Positions 1-7,279 of a stretch of DNA of 29,759 nt are shown in pieces. The stretch covers positions 1 through 29,759 of the IMG/VR virus record IMGVR_UViG_3300048007_000002; one strand, given 5' to 3'. The translations under genes were made by a program, and so were the position numbers. A model generated the notes under the pieces. That model was not told the DNA's origin. It did not search any database and worked only from the letters and a program-made list of their open reading frames with translations. This DNA comes from a virus. Position 1 is the stretch's first letter. Each line of letters begins with the position of its first letter.

Positions 1-21
1 CAATTAATGAAAGGTTATAAA

Positions 22-207
22 ATGAAAATAACAATAAATGCTGCTGATGTTATTAAAGCTCAGCAATTTAAAAAAGAAATGAGTGTCGAAGATTTTTCAA
101 AAACTGATGAATTTAAAACACTTCAAAATGCTGGACTAATGAGCATTGAACCAAACAAAGCATATAAAAAAGCTGTCAATACTTTAAGATTTAATTTAAA
201 AAAATAA
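22..207 (+). CDS. Small hypothetical protein
   Basis: A 61-codon reading frame, Lys-rich and predicted soluble, with no motif I recognise. I chose the ATG at 22 because AAGG at 11-14 sits at a normal ribosome-binding distance from it; the in-frame ATG at 7 has no such site. It ends just before a strong terminator, so it is the last gene of a rightward unit that begins outside the window. It is not clearly related to the packaging genes that follow. Confidence 0.55.
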   Translation: MKITINAADVIKAQQFKKEMSVEDFSKTDEFKTLQNAGLMSIEPNKAYKKAVNTLRFNLKK

Positions 208-222
208 ATAATAATAAACATT

Positions 223-262
223 AAACCCATCAGTAATTAATTTTATTGGTGGGTTTTTTTTA
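223..262 (+). terminator. Rho-independent terminator
   Basis: The left arm AAACCCATC (223-231) pairs with GGTGGGTTT (248-256) through a roughly 16-base loop, with one T-G wobble. An uninterrupted run of T follows the right arm. It ends the small gene at 22-207 and insulates the late operon from upstream transcription. Confidence 0.8.
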
Positions 263-373
263 TCTGTTAGATCCTGGAATATAATTGAAATGTTGTAAGG
301 GTTAAAACTAAGATTGAATAGAAAGTTGCTATCCTAATGTATAGAAAATTTTTTGTTGATCCTGTAAAAGATC

Positions 374-393
374 GGTCAGTATTGGTCAGTATT
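374..393. repeat. Tandem direct repeat GGTCAGTATT x2
   Basis: Two perfect adjacent 10-base copies at 374-383 and 384-393, followed by GTTGACC. The core recurs inverted as TACTGAC at 484-490, and more weakly as TACTGA at 441-446. Adjacent repeats plus inverted copies in non-coding DNA suggest binding sites for a repressor, an initiator or the terminase. Confidence 0.6.
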
Positions 394-517
394 GTTGACC
401 TATATTATAAGGACCATTTAAAAAGATTTTTATTTATAATTACTGATAACATTTTCTTATTGGAACCCTAGATTGTATATATTTACTGACTAGGATCGAC
501 TTTTTTCATTTGCTTGA

Positions 518-566
518 CCCCCCTATACCCCCAGACGCACCCGCCGATTATTATATATATATACAT
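518..566. other. C-rich tract followed by TA-rich tract
   Basis: Six C at 518-523, TATA, five C at 528-532, then CCC at 540-542 and GCC at 543-545. This is the most C-rich stretch in the window. It is followed at once by about 20 bases of A and T up to 566. Seen on the minus strand it has three G-runs of three or more, one short of a canonical G-quadruplex. The strand asymmetry next to an easily melted segment suits an origin or a packaging site. Confidence 0.5.
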
Positions 567-583
567 GGGACTCGAGGACACCT

Positions 584-592
584 TTATACACA
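584..592 (+). promoter_or_regulatory. DnaA-box consensus match (TTATACACA)
   Basis: A perfect match to TTATNCACA, 18 bases after the TA-rich tract and 47 bases upstream of the first gene of the packaging operon. The phage also encodes a DnaA domain IV protein (26193-26705), which makes the site plausible. One or two such matches are expected by chance in 30 kb of this composition, so it is suggestive only. Confidence 0.35.
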
Positions 593-638
593 CACACCTT
601 TTGCTTTCATTCCACACAGAATAAACTATATCTAGTAT

Positions 639-830
639 ATGAACTACTTTTCATCAGAAGATTTAGATTGTGTTTGCTATATTGAAGAAAAAACCAACAA
701 TGTTGTAATTAAATTCTTTGGTATGCCTAACCATGAGTCTGCACAATTATTTACATCTTACATTATGATGAGACTAGGATTTGAATACACACCTTTTGGA
801 GAAGATAATTTCAGCAAATCAGTTCACTAA
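639..830 (+). CDS. Hypothetical protein upstream of terminase
   Basis: A 63-codon protein, mildly acidic and probably a small alpha/beta fold, with no motif I recognise. It ends two bases before the large-terminase ATG, so the two are probably translationally coupled. The position is that of a small terminase subunit, but at 63 residues and without a visible helix-turn-helix it is too short to call as one. It has no clear Shine-Dalgarno sequence. It is the first gene of the rightward late operon. Confidence 0.6.
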   Translation: MNYFSSEDLDCVCYIEEKTNNVVIKFFGMPNHESAQLFTSYIMMRLGFEYTPFGEDNFSKSVH

Positions 831-832
831 TT

Positions 833-2104
833 ATGGACATCAAGATACCCTATACCCCAAGAAAGCACCAGGCTCACTTACACAAACAAATAGATAAGCA
901 CAGATGGAATGTATTAGTTTGCCATAGAAGGTTTGGCAAAACAGTATGTATGATCAACCACCTAATTAGGTCAGCATTACTGTCCAAACAGAAGAACCCA
1001 AGATATGCCTACATTGCACCCACCTTCAAACAAGCAAAAAGTATTGCATGGGATTACATGAAACAGTTTACCGCCAAGATACCCCACACCAAGTTTAACG
1101 AAACAGAACTGCGTGTAGACCTACCTAATGGTTCTCGTATCACCTTGCTAGGCTCAGAGTCTCCAGATGGATTAAGAGGTATATATCTAGATGGCTGCGT
1201 GATCGATGAGTACGCAAATGTAAACAGTAAGCTATTTCCAGAAATCATTAGACCAGCATTATCAGATCGTAAAGGTTACTGTGTGTTTATTGGTACACCT
1301 ATGGGAATGAACAATAACTTTTATGAATTATACCAACACGCACAAGGAGCTGATGATTGGTTTAACTACAAGGCAAAAGCTAGTGAAACATTAATCGTAG
1401 ACAATGATGAGTTGGTCAAGGCAAAAGAGGTTATGGGTGATAAAAAGTACCAACAAGAGTTTGAGTGTGATTGGATAGCAAACATAGAAGGTGCAGTATA
1501 TGGAGATATTATTGCAAAACTAGATGATGATAAACAATTATCTAGAGTTCCCTACGATCCTGCACTACCTGTATCTACTGCATGGGATCTTGGGGTCTCC
1601 GACCATAGTGCTATTATATTTTATCAGCAGTTAGGCAGAAGCATAAGTATAATAGATTATCATGAAGAGAGAGGTCAAGGTTTACCTTACTATGTTCAGC
1701 TTGTTAAAGACAAAGATTATGTTTACAAGGATCACTTTGCACCACACGATATTGAAGTTACAGACTTTGGTAATGGTAAGACCCGAAGAGAGGTCGCCTA
1801 CCAATTAGGAATTAGGTTCAAGGTAGTTCCAAAAATTCCACTAGAGGATGGCATACACGCAACCACAATGACCTTGCCTAGATGTTGGATTGATACAGAC
1901 CATTGCAAAAAGTTAATAGATGCGTTAAGACATTACCACAGGAAGTACATCGACAAAAACAGAATGTTCAGATCGAAACCTGTACATGATTGGAGTTCAC
2001 ACGCTTGTGATGCAATGCGTTACTTGTCTGTTGGACTACAAGAAATTAATACTAGACAAACTGCTCCACAAAGTGTAGCAGATAATAGTTATAGGATTAT
2101 ATAA
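833..2104 (+). CDS. terL: Terminase large subunit (TerL)
   Basis: ATP-driven motor and nuclease that packages concatemeric DNA into proheads. The N-terminal ATPase has a Walker A-type loop CHRRFGKT at residues 30-37 and a Walker B segment VIDE with the acidic pair D125-E126. The C-terminal RNase H-like nuclease shows its acidic residues in WDLG (D252), an HDIE segment around residues 309-312, and CDAMRY (D393). At 423 residues it is on the short side for TerL but complete. The start follows the upstream gene by two bases, and the Pro-rich small protein begins two bases after its stop. The identity is secure. The packaging mode (cos, pac or terminal repeat) cannot be read from the sequence. 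Confidence 0.97.
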   Translation: MDIKIPYTPRKHQAHLHKQIDKHRWNVLVCHRRFGKTVCMINHLIRSALLSKQKNPRYAYIAPTFKQAKSIAWDYMKQFTAKIPHTKFNETELRVDLPNGSRITLLGSESPDGLRGIYLDGCVIDEYANVNSKLFPEIIRPALSDRKGYCVFIGTPMGMNNNFYELYQHAQGADDWFNYKAKASETLIVDNDELVKAKEVMGDKKYQQEFECDWIANIEGAVYGDIIAKLDDDKQLSRVPYDPALPVSTAWDLGVSDHSAIIFYQQLGRSISIIDYHEERGQGLPYYVQLVKDKDYVYKDHFAPHDIEVTDFGNGKTRREVAYQLGIRFKVVPKIPLEDGIHATTMTLPRCWIDTDHCKKLIDALRHYHRKYIDKNRMFRSKPVHDWSSHACDAMRYLSVGLQEINTRQTAPQSVADNSYRII

Positions 2105-2106
2105 TT

Positions 2107-2328
2107 ATGGGATCAATATTCAAACCAAAAATGCCACCACTACCACCTGTGCAACCTGCACCAGAGCCACCAGAAGCAGAAATTTCAGCAGAGGAAAAAG
2201 AAGCGATTGCAAAAGAACAGGCAGCGGTTGAGAGAAAAAGAAGAGGTAGAAAGTCTACCATACTTACTTCACCTCTTGGTGTACAAGAATCTAAAGAAGA
2301 ACAATTAGAAACTTTATTAGGTAAATAA
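2107..2328 (+). CDS. Small virion/assembly protein, gp7.3-like
   Basis: A 73-codon protein with a Pro-rich N-terminus (residues about 8-23), an acidic/Ala helical middle, and a basic C-terminus containing RRGRKSTILTSPLG (about 45-58). Small proteins with a GRxSTILTS-type C-terminus sit beside the portal gene in many T7-like podoviruses and are loosely equivalent to T7 gp7.3, a tail assembly or ejection protein. That equivalence is recalled and positional, not shown. The next-but-one gene carries a related C-terminal motif. It probably belongs to the virion. Confidence 0.7.
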   Translation: MGSIFKPKMPPLPPVQPAPEPPEAEISAEEKEAIAKEQAAVERKRRGRKSTILTSPLGVQESKEEQLETLLGK

Positions 2329-2496
2329 ATGTTTGAGAAAATTAAAAAGATTTTTAAAAAAAAACCAAAAGCAGAAAAAGAGGTTAAGCAAAAAGAAGAG
2401 CCTTTAGTTTTGGTTGAAGAAAAGAAACCAGAAGTTAAATCTGAAACAAGAGAAACAAAATCAGAAACAACTTCATCACTAACATTCGGAGAATAA
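2329..2496 (+). CDS. Small Lys/Glu-rich hypothetical protein (55 aa)
   Basis: A 55-codon frame starting directly after the TAA of the preceding gene and ending one base before the next ATG, so it fills the gap exactly. The product starts MFEKIKKIFKKK, an amphipathic basic helix, continues with charged Lys/Glu repeats, and ends TSSLTFGE. It is highly charged and likely disordered. Its placement between two small proteins upstream of the portal suggests a virion assembly accessory. The tight spacing is the main evidence that it is real. Confidence 0.65.
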   Translation: MFEKIKKIFKKKPKAEKEVKQKEEPLVLVEEKKPEVKSETRETKSETTSSLTFGE

Positions 2497-2497
2497 T

Positions 2498-2914
2498 ATG
2501 GGAGCAGGACCAGCAGGAACTTCAAACGATAGTGGTGGTAAAGATACTCAAACACCATTTGGTACAGCATCAAGCACAAAAACAAAAACTAAATTTGGTT
2601 ACACTAAAACTAAAACTAAAACTAAAACTAAAACTACAAATCAACAAAACTTAGAAGATGCAGAAAGAATGCAAAGAGAAAATAGAGGTGGTAATCAACC
2701 TACAGTTAAGGTAACAGAAACACCAAAGGTAGATACATCACCTACACAAGTTGAGGTAGATCAAAGTTCTGCAACAGATGCAGACGCAGATGATATTTAT
2801 ACTAGAAAGAAAAAATCAAAAGCAAGAGGTAGATCAATAATGACACTAACTTCCTCTCAAGGCATAACAGATGAAAAATTAACATTAGGCAAACCAAGTT
2901 TATTAGGATCATAA
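2498..2914 (+). CDS. Low-complexity virion-associated protein with LTSxxG C-terminus
   Basis: A 138-codon protein with a Gly/Ser N-terminus, a Lys-Thr dipeptide run (about residues 27-46), a Gln/Asn/acidic middle, and a basic C-terminus ARGRSIMTLTSSQG followed by a TLGKPSLLG tail. The C-terminus resembles that of the 73-residue protein two genes upstream, so the two may be diverged paralogs or share a binding partner such as the portal or connector. The stop overlaps the portal ATG by one base. A long open frame on the opposite strand is a by-product of the repeat composition. Confidence 0.7.
   Translation: MGAGPAGTSNDSGGKDTQTPFGTASSTKTKTKFGYTKTKTKTKTKTTNQQNLEDAERMQRENRGGNQPTVKVTETPKVDTSPTQVEVDQSSATDADADDIYTRKKKSKARGRSIMTLTSSQGITDEKLTLGKPSLLGS
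2603..2635 (+). repeat. Hexanucleotide microsatellite (ACTAAA)n
   Basis: Five perfect ACTAAA units plus ACT, inside the gene at 2498-2914, coding for alternating Thr-Lys. The unit is six bases, so slippage would change the number of Thr-Lys pairs without breaking the frame. Confidence 0.85.
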
Positions 2915-4542
2915 TGGCAAGAACAGATTTAAGTAAAAATTTATTATCAAGATATGAAAAGCTAGAAGGTCAAAGGCAAAACTGGGAAACGCATTGGCAA
3001 GAGGTTGCAGATTATATGCAACCAAGAAAAGCAGATGTAACTAAGACTAGAGCTAGAGGGGATAAAAGAATGGAGCAAATTTTTGATTCATCACCCATAC
3101 AAGCAGTAGAGTTATTAGCAGCATCATTACATGGTATGCTAACAAACCCATCCACACCTTGGTTTACCCTAAGATTCAAAGACGAAGATGTTGACAACGA
3201 AGAAGAAGCAAAGATTTGGTTAGAGTCTGCAACAGACGCAATGTACACAGCGTTTAACAGATCAAACTTCCAACAAGAAATATTTGAATTGTATCATGAT
3301 CTAATTACATTTGGAACTGCTGCAATGTTTATTGAAGAAGATGATGAAGATATAATTAAATTTTCAACAAGACATATCAACGAAGTATTTATTGCAGAGA
3401 ATGACAAAGGTAGAATTGATACAATCTTTAGAAGATTTAAAATATCTGCTAGAGCTGCGGTACAAAAATTTGGCGATAATGTTTCATCAGATATTCAAGG
3501 GATTTTTAAAAAAGATCCTTATCAAGAAGTAGAAATATTACACGCAGTTTATCCAAGATCAGACTTTGATCCTAAGAAAAAAGACAAAGAGAATATGCCT
3601 TTTGAATCTGTTTACTTAGAATATAAAAATGCAAATGAATTATCAATCTCTGGATTCAAAGAGTTTCCTTTTGTAGTACCAAGATACTTAAAAGCATCAA
3701 ACGAAATCTATGGTAGATCACCTGCAATGACAGCTTTGCCAGACGTTAAGATGCTAAACGAAATGTCAAAGACTACAATTAAAGCTGCACAGAAACAAGT
3801 AGACCCACCACTATTAGTTCCAGATGATGGTTTCCTACTTCCTGTAAGAACTGTACCTGGTGGACTAAACTTTTATAGAAGTGGTACTAGAGATAGAATT
3901 GAACCATTAAACATTGGTGCAAACAATCCATTAGGTTTAAATATGGAAGAGCAAAGAAGAGATGCAATCAGAGCTGTGTTCTATGTCAATCAACTTATGA
4001 TGCAACAAGGTCCACAAATGACAGCAACAGAAGTTATCCAAAGAAACGAAGAGAAGATGAGATTGCTTGGTCCAGTATTAGGTAGACTACAATCAGAATT
4101 ATTAAAACCATTAATTGATAGAGTGTTTAATATATTACTTCGTAACAATGTTTTTGTACAAGCACCAGAATTTTTGTCTGGCAGAGATATAGAAATTGAA
4201 TATGTATCTCCACTTGCTAAAGCACAAAAATCTACAGAGCTACAATCTATTATGAGAGCAATAGAAATCTTAGGTAGCCTTGCAAATGTATCACCAGTAT
4301 TTGATTATGTTAATTTTGATAATCTTGTTAAACACTTAGCAGACATAGTTGGTATGCCACAAAAATTATTGAAATCACAAAATCAAGTTAATGCTGAAAG
4401 ACAACAAGCACAAGAACAACAACAACAAATGCAACAAATGCAACAGCTACAACAAGTAGCACAAGCAGGAGGAGATATAGCACCACTAGCGAAAGCATTG
4501 CCAGAAGAAGCAAAAGCTGTAGCAAATGCTGAAGTGGAATAG
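2914..4542 (+). CDS. Portal protein (head-to-tail connector)
   Basis: Dodecameric connector at the prohead vertex, through which DNA is packaged and ejected. The 542-residue length and the N-terminal pattern (a long helix with YEKLEGQRQNWETHW, then ADYMQPRK, then AASLHGMLTNPSTPWF) are typical of the podoviral head-tail connector family (T7 gp8, Pfam Head-tail_con). The tail from about residue 490 is Gln-rich (QQQQMQQMQQLQQ), as in many members. It starts at the TAATG overlap with the previous gene and is followed one base later by the Bbp19-like gene. The identity is secure from family features and from its position after terL. Confidence 0.95.
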   Translation: MARTDLSKNLLSRYEKLEGQRQNWETHWQEVADYMQPRKADVTKTRARGDKRMEQIFDSSPIQAVELLAASLHGMLTNPSTPWFTLRFKDEDVDNEEEAKIWLESATDAMYTAFNRSNFQQEIFELYHDLITFGTAAMFIEEDDEDIIKFSTRHINEVFIAENDKGRIDTIFRRFKISARAAVQKFGDNVSSDIQGIFKKDPYQEVEILHAVYPRSDFDPKKKDKENMPFESVYLEYKNANELSISGFKEFPFVVPRYLKASNEIYGRSPAMTALPDVKMLNEMSKTTIKAAQKQVDPPLLVPDDGFLLPVRTVPGGLNFYRSGTRDRIEPLNIGANNPLGLNMEEQRRDAIRAVFYVNQLMMQQGPQMTATEVIQRNEEKMRLLGPVLGRLQSELLKPLIDRVFNILLRNNVFVQAPEFLSGRDIEIEYVSPLAKAQKSTELQSIMRAIEILGSLANVSPVFDYVNFDNLVKHLADIVGMPQKLLKSQNQVNAERQQAQEQQQQMQQMQQLQQVAQAGGDIAPLAKALPEEAKAVANAEVE

Positions 4543-4543
4543 T

Positions 4544-4774
4544 ATGGAATCAAATAAACAGTTAGAAAAACTTATAGAAGGGTTAAGAAAAAATTACGAA
4601 TACATATTCAATACAGACGAAGGCAAAGAGGTCTTGGTCGATCTTGAAAAAAGATGTCATTATCATTCTACCACTAATGTAAAAGGTGATAGCCATGAGA
4701 GTGCATACATGGAAGGACAACGTAGTGTTCTTCTATTTATTAAATCAATGCTACGAAAAGATAAAGGAAAATAA
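4544..4774 (+). CDS. Bbp19-like phage structural protein
   Basis: A 76-codon protein between portal and scaffold. The pattern, a helical start, then FNTDEGKEVLVDL, then a His/Ser/Thr stretch, then AYMEGQRSVLLFI, matches what I recall of the Bbp19-like family (named from Bordetella phage BPP-1), found at this position in many podoviruses. An in-frame ATG at 4526 lies inside the portal gene; I prefer 4544, which follows the portal stop by one base. The molecular role is unknown, probably head assembly. Confidence 0.7.
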   Translation: MESNKQLEKLIEGLRKNYEYIFNTDEGKEVLVDLEKRCHYHSTTNVKGDSHESAYMEGQRSVLLFIKSMLRKDKGK

Positions 4775-4775
4775 T

Positions 4776-5645
4776 ATGTCAAGCGAACAGATAACACAGG
4801 AAACTGTGCCTGTAGAAACAACGACTACAGAAACAGTACAACCCACAGCAACACCAACTCCAGTTGCAAAAGCAGATACTCCTGCACCACAAACCTCTTG
4901 GAAAGATTCTATTAGTGAAGAGTACAGAGCTGATCCTAATATAGAAAAATTTACTGAGATAGATGCGTTAGCAAAAAGCTACATCAACGCAACTAAAATG
5001 ATTGGTCAAGATAAAGTTGTTATACCAAATAATAATTCAACAGACGATCAATGGAATGAAGTTTACTCTAAACTTGGTAGACCAGAATCTGCTGATAAAT
5101 ATTCTTTAGATGTAAAATCTGAAGTAGTTAGTTTAGATGAAAATGCAATTAAATCTTTTGCTGAACAATCTCACAAATTAGGTTTAAACAATAAACAGGC
5201 TCAAGGTATTTTAGAGTTCTATAAAAATAATATGGAAGGCACAGCTCAACAATCAAAGATTGATACTGAAACTGCACAAGCTCAAGCTGAGCAACAGTTG
5301 AGACAAGAGTGGGGTAGAGACTTTGAAGGTAAAGTTAAACAAGCAGGTGCATTAGCAAAAGCTAATATTAATCCAGAAGTTTTAGATATGACTTTATCAA
5401 ATGGTACTAGAGTTGGAGATCATCCAGAAATTATAAAAGGTTTTGCAAAGATAGCAAACATGATGTCAGAGGATAAAATTCTTGGTACTGAAAGTGAAAA
5501 TACAAATACTACTAAAGATATTGAATCTGAAATTGCAGCATTATCTAATGATAAGAATGGTCCATACTGGAACAGAATGCACCCAGATCATGATAAGGTA
5601 GTACAACAAGTTTATACTTTAAGAGAGATGTTAAATGCAAAATGA
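4776..5645 (+). CDS. Capsid scaffolding protein
   Basis: Internal scaffold expected to direct prohead assembly and then leave before packaging. The 289-residue product has a Thr/Val/Pro-rich disordered N-terminus (1-45), a WKDSI segment, a middle with LGRPESADKYSL, and a long Gln/Ala/Glu helical region (about 150-210) suited to coiled-coil packing. LGRPESADKY and QEWG-type motifs recur in T7-like scaffold proteins of marine podoviruses. The ATG at 4776 has AAAGGAAA just upstream; an upstream in-frame ATG lies inside the previous gene and is rejected. Its place directly before the capsid gene supports the call. Confidence 0.88.
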   Translation: MSSEQITQETVPVETTTTETVQPTATPTPVAKADTPAPQTSWKDSISEEYRADPNIEKFTEIDALAKSYINATKMIGQDKVVIPNNNSTDDQWNEVYSKLGRPESADKYSLDVKSEVVSLDENAIKSFAEQSHKLGLNNKQAQGILEFYKNNMEGTAQQSKIDTETAQAQAEQQLRQEWGRDFEGKVKQAGALAKANINPEVLDMTLSNGTRVGDHPEIIKGFAKIANMMSEDKILGTESENTNTTKDIESEIAALSNDKNGPYWNRMHPDHDKVVQQVYTLREMLNAK

Positions 5646-5814
5646 TAATCACCTTAATGATAAAGAAATTCGCTTAGAAATTTTGCGGTTGATAAAGGAA
5701 ACAGGTTCTGAAATGCAGAAAAATAATCCCTTGCCAACCGCAGACATTTATTATAAGTGGATAAATAGTAAGACAATTCGCAAGAACCTTACAGACAAGA
5801 AGGAAAGACTCTAG
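5635..5814 (+). CDS. Small hypothetical protein between scaffold and capsid (59 aa)
   Basis: A 59-codon frame beginning 11 bases before the scaffold stop, with AAGAGAG upstream as a plausible ribosome-binding site. The product is charged and helical (NDKEIRLEILRLIKETGSEM) and ends in a basic segment. Its codons fill almost the whole gap before the capsid leader. No family is recognised. The overlap start and good spacing favour a real gene, perhaps a head-assembly accessory. Confidence 0.6.
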   Translation: MQNDNHLNDKEIRLEILRLIKETGSEMQKNNPLPTADIYYKWINSKTIRKNLTDKKERL

Positions 5815-5904
5815 TCTAACAGACTTTAAATGCAAGAGATGCCTACCATTTGGTGGAGAACCTTTCTGATTATTTTAAATCAACAATAATATGGAGAGAC
5901 AAAT

Positions 5905-6759
5905 ATGTCATCACAAATAACTACAGCTTTTGTACAGCAGTATTCTGCTAACATACAAATGCTATCTCAACAAATGGGATCGTTATTAAGAGACAAAGTC
6001 AGAGTTGAAAGTGTTACAGGTAAAAATGCTTTCTTCGATCAAGTTGGCTCAGTAACTGCTGTTTTAAAAACTAGCAGACATTCAGACACTCCACAAATAG
6101 ACACTCCTCACTCAAGAAGAAGAGTATCTCTTGCGGATTATGAATTTGCTGATCTTATTGATCAACAAGACAAAGTAAGACTCTTAATTGATCCTACTTC
6201 ATCTTATGCTCAAGCTGCTGCTATGGCAATGGGTAGAGCAATGGATGATGTGATTATTGCAGCTGCAACTGGTACAGCTTTCACAGGCGAAACTGGTGCA
6301 ACTTCAACTGCTGCTCAAACTGCAATCGCTGCAGGTGGAGCTGGTTTAACAATCGCTAAGTTAAGAACTGCTAAGCAGACTTTTGATTTAGCTAGTGTTG
6401 ACCCTTCAATCCCAAGACACATCGTTGTGGGACCAGAGCAAATCACAAACCTTTTATCAACTACTGAAGTAACAAGTTCAGATTTCAATACTGTAAAAGC
6501 ATTAGTACAGGGTGAAATCGACTCGTTCCTTGGGTTTAAATTTACTGTATCAAACAGACTTGCAAAATCTGGCAATGACAGAACTTGCATAGCTTTCGCA
6601 CAAGATGGAATCACTCTTGCGATTGGAAAAGACGTATCAGCTAGAATAGACGAAAGAGCAGACAAATCTTACGCTACTCAAGTTTACTACTGCCAATCAA
6701 TCGGTGCTACTAGAATGGAAGAAGCTAAAGTTCTTGGTATAGTATGTCAAGAAGCGTAA
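5905..6759 (+). CDS. Major capsid protein
   Basis: Builds the icosahedral shell. It has 284 residues and a strong Shine-Dalgarno GGAGAG just upstream, as expected for the most abundant protein. The N-terminus (SSQITTAFVQQYSANIQMLSQQ), the RRRVSLADYEFADLID segment and a C-terminus listing recurrent contacts (YYCQSIGATRMEEAKVLGI) match the podoviral HK97-fold capsid family that I recall as Phage_capsid_2. There is no obvious frameshifted long form. It follows the scaffold and precedes an abundant-looking Ala-rich protein. The identity is secure by context and family pattern. Confidence 0.93.
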   Translation: MSSQITTAFVQQYSANIQMLSQQMGSLLRDKVRVESVTGKNAFFDQVGSVTAVLKTSRHSDTPQIDTPHSRRRVSLADYEFADLIDQQDKVRLLIDPTSSYAQAAAMAMGRAMDDVIIAAATGTAFTGETGATSTAAQTAIAAGGAGLTIAKLRTAKQTFDLASVDPSIPRHIVVGPEQITNLLSTTEVTSSDFNTVKALVQGEIDSFLGFKFTVSNRLAKSGNDRTCIAFAQDGITLAIGKDVSARIDERADKSYATQVYYCQSIGATRMEEAKVLGIVCQEA

Positions 6760-6774
6760 TAGGAGGATATTAAT

Positions 6775-7239
6775 ATGGCGACAGTTTATTCGATACAAAA
6801 GACTAAATGGGATCAGAACGTACCTTCCGAAAAGATAGACACTACTGAACTAAGTGGTAGAGTTAGAGTTGCTCATGCAGAGTATGAAGCATCTTCTCTA
6901 GCATCTGGTGATGTGATTCAAATGTTTAATTTACCAAATGGTGCAAGAATCATTTCTGGTAGATTAGCACATGACGCATTAGGTAGTTCAACTACTTTGT
7001 CAGTTGGTTACGCTGCTCACAATAATGCCGCTGGTACTGCTGTAAGTGCTTCAGCTGCTGCTTATAAAGCGGCTGCTGCTTCTACTTCTGCAACTGCAGT
7101 TAACGCTGCAAACACTATTGCATTAGGTGAAAACTCACTTGTAGACGCTGATAAGGATGGACTTCCTGTTTCAGTAACTATGGGTGGTGCTGCAGGTACT
7201 GGTACTATTCAATTAACTATGATGTACGTTGTAGATTAA
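6775..7239 (+). CDS. Probable capsid decoration / minor head protein
   Basis: A 154-codon protein with a near-perfect Shine-Dalgarno AGGAGG eight to nine bases before the ATG, implying high expression. It has an N-terminal polar region, a central beta-rich part (MFNLPNGARIISG, STTLSVGY) and a very Ala-rich segment (about residues 83-112). It sits between the capsid gene and a strong terminator, so it shares the capsid transcript level. This suggests a decoration or minor capsid protein. The role is inferred from position and composition; I do not recognise a named family. Confidence 0.75.
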   Translation: MATVYSIQKTKWDQNVPSEKIDTTELSGRVRVAHAEYEASSLASGDVIQMFNLPNGARIISGRLAHDALGSSTTLSVGYAAHNNAAGTAVSASAAAYKAAAASTSATAVNAANTIALGENSLVDADKDGLPVSVTMGGAAGTGTIQLTMMYVVD

Positions 7240-7253
7240 TTACTAATATTGGG

Positions 7254-7279
7254 TGGGGGAGTAATCCCCCATCTTTTTA
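7254..7279 (+). terminator. Strong Rho-independent terminator after capsid genes
   Basis: A perfect 7-base-pair stem TGGGGGA / TCCCCCA (7254-7260 and 7265-7271) with a 4-base GTAA loop, followed by TCTTTTTAT. It ends the capsid and decoration transcript while letting some read-through reach the tail genes, much as the T7 terminator does after gene 10. Confidence 0.92.

Larger units (their letters stand above)
263..638. other. Long intergenic region, origin/packaging/regulatory candidate
   Basis: About 376 bases in an otherwise very compact genome. It holds a direct tandem repeat (374-393) with an inverted partial copy TACTGAC at 484-490; GATCCT at 270-275 and 358-363 with an inverted AGGATC at 492-497; a C-rich tract (518-545); an alternating TA tract (547-566); a CTCGAG palindrome (571-576); and a consensus DnaA-box match (584-592). 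It lies directly upstream of the terminase operon, where cos/pac sites and late promoters often sit. I could not assign a convincing sigma-70 promoter. A 44-codon ATG frame at 337-471 has no ribosome-binding site and overlaps the repeats, so I do not call it. Confidence 0.55.

Noticed and set aside
337-471. 44-codon ATG frame in the intergenic region
   Set aside because: No ribosome-binding site, overlaps the tandem repeats, and the composition looks non-coding; kept as part of the intergenic description.
639-830. Small terminase subunit call
   Set aside because: The position is right but the protein is only 63 residues with no helix-turn-helix; left as hypothetical.
2097-2585. Long open frame on the minus strand
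   Set aside because: It lies antisense to terL's end and three tightly packed small genes; it is open because of Lys/Glu-rich low-complexity coding on the plus strand.
5838-5856. Hairpin CTACC-ATTT-GGTGG before the capsid gene
   Set aside because: Five-pair stem with a wobble and no proper T tract; too weak for a terminator call.
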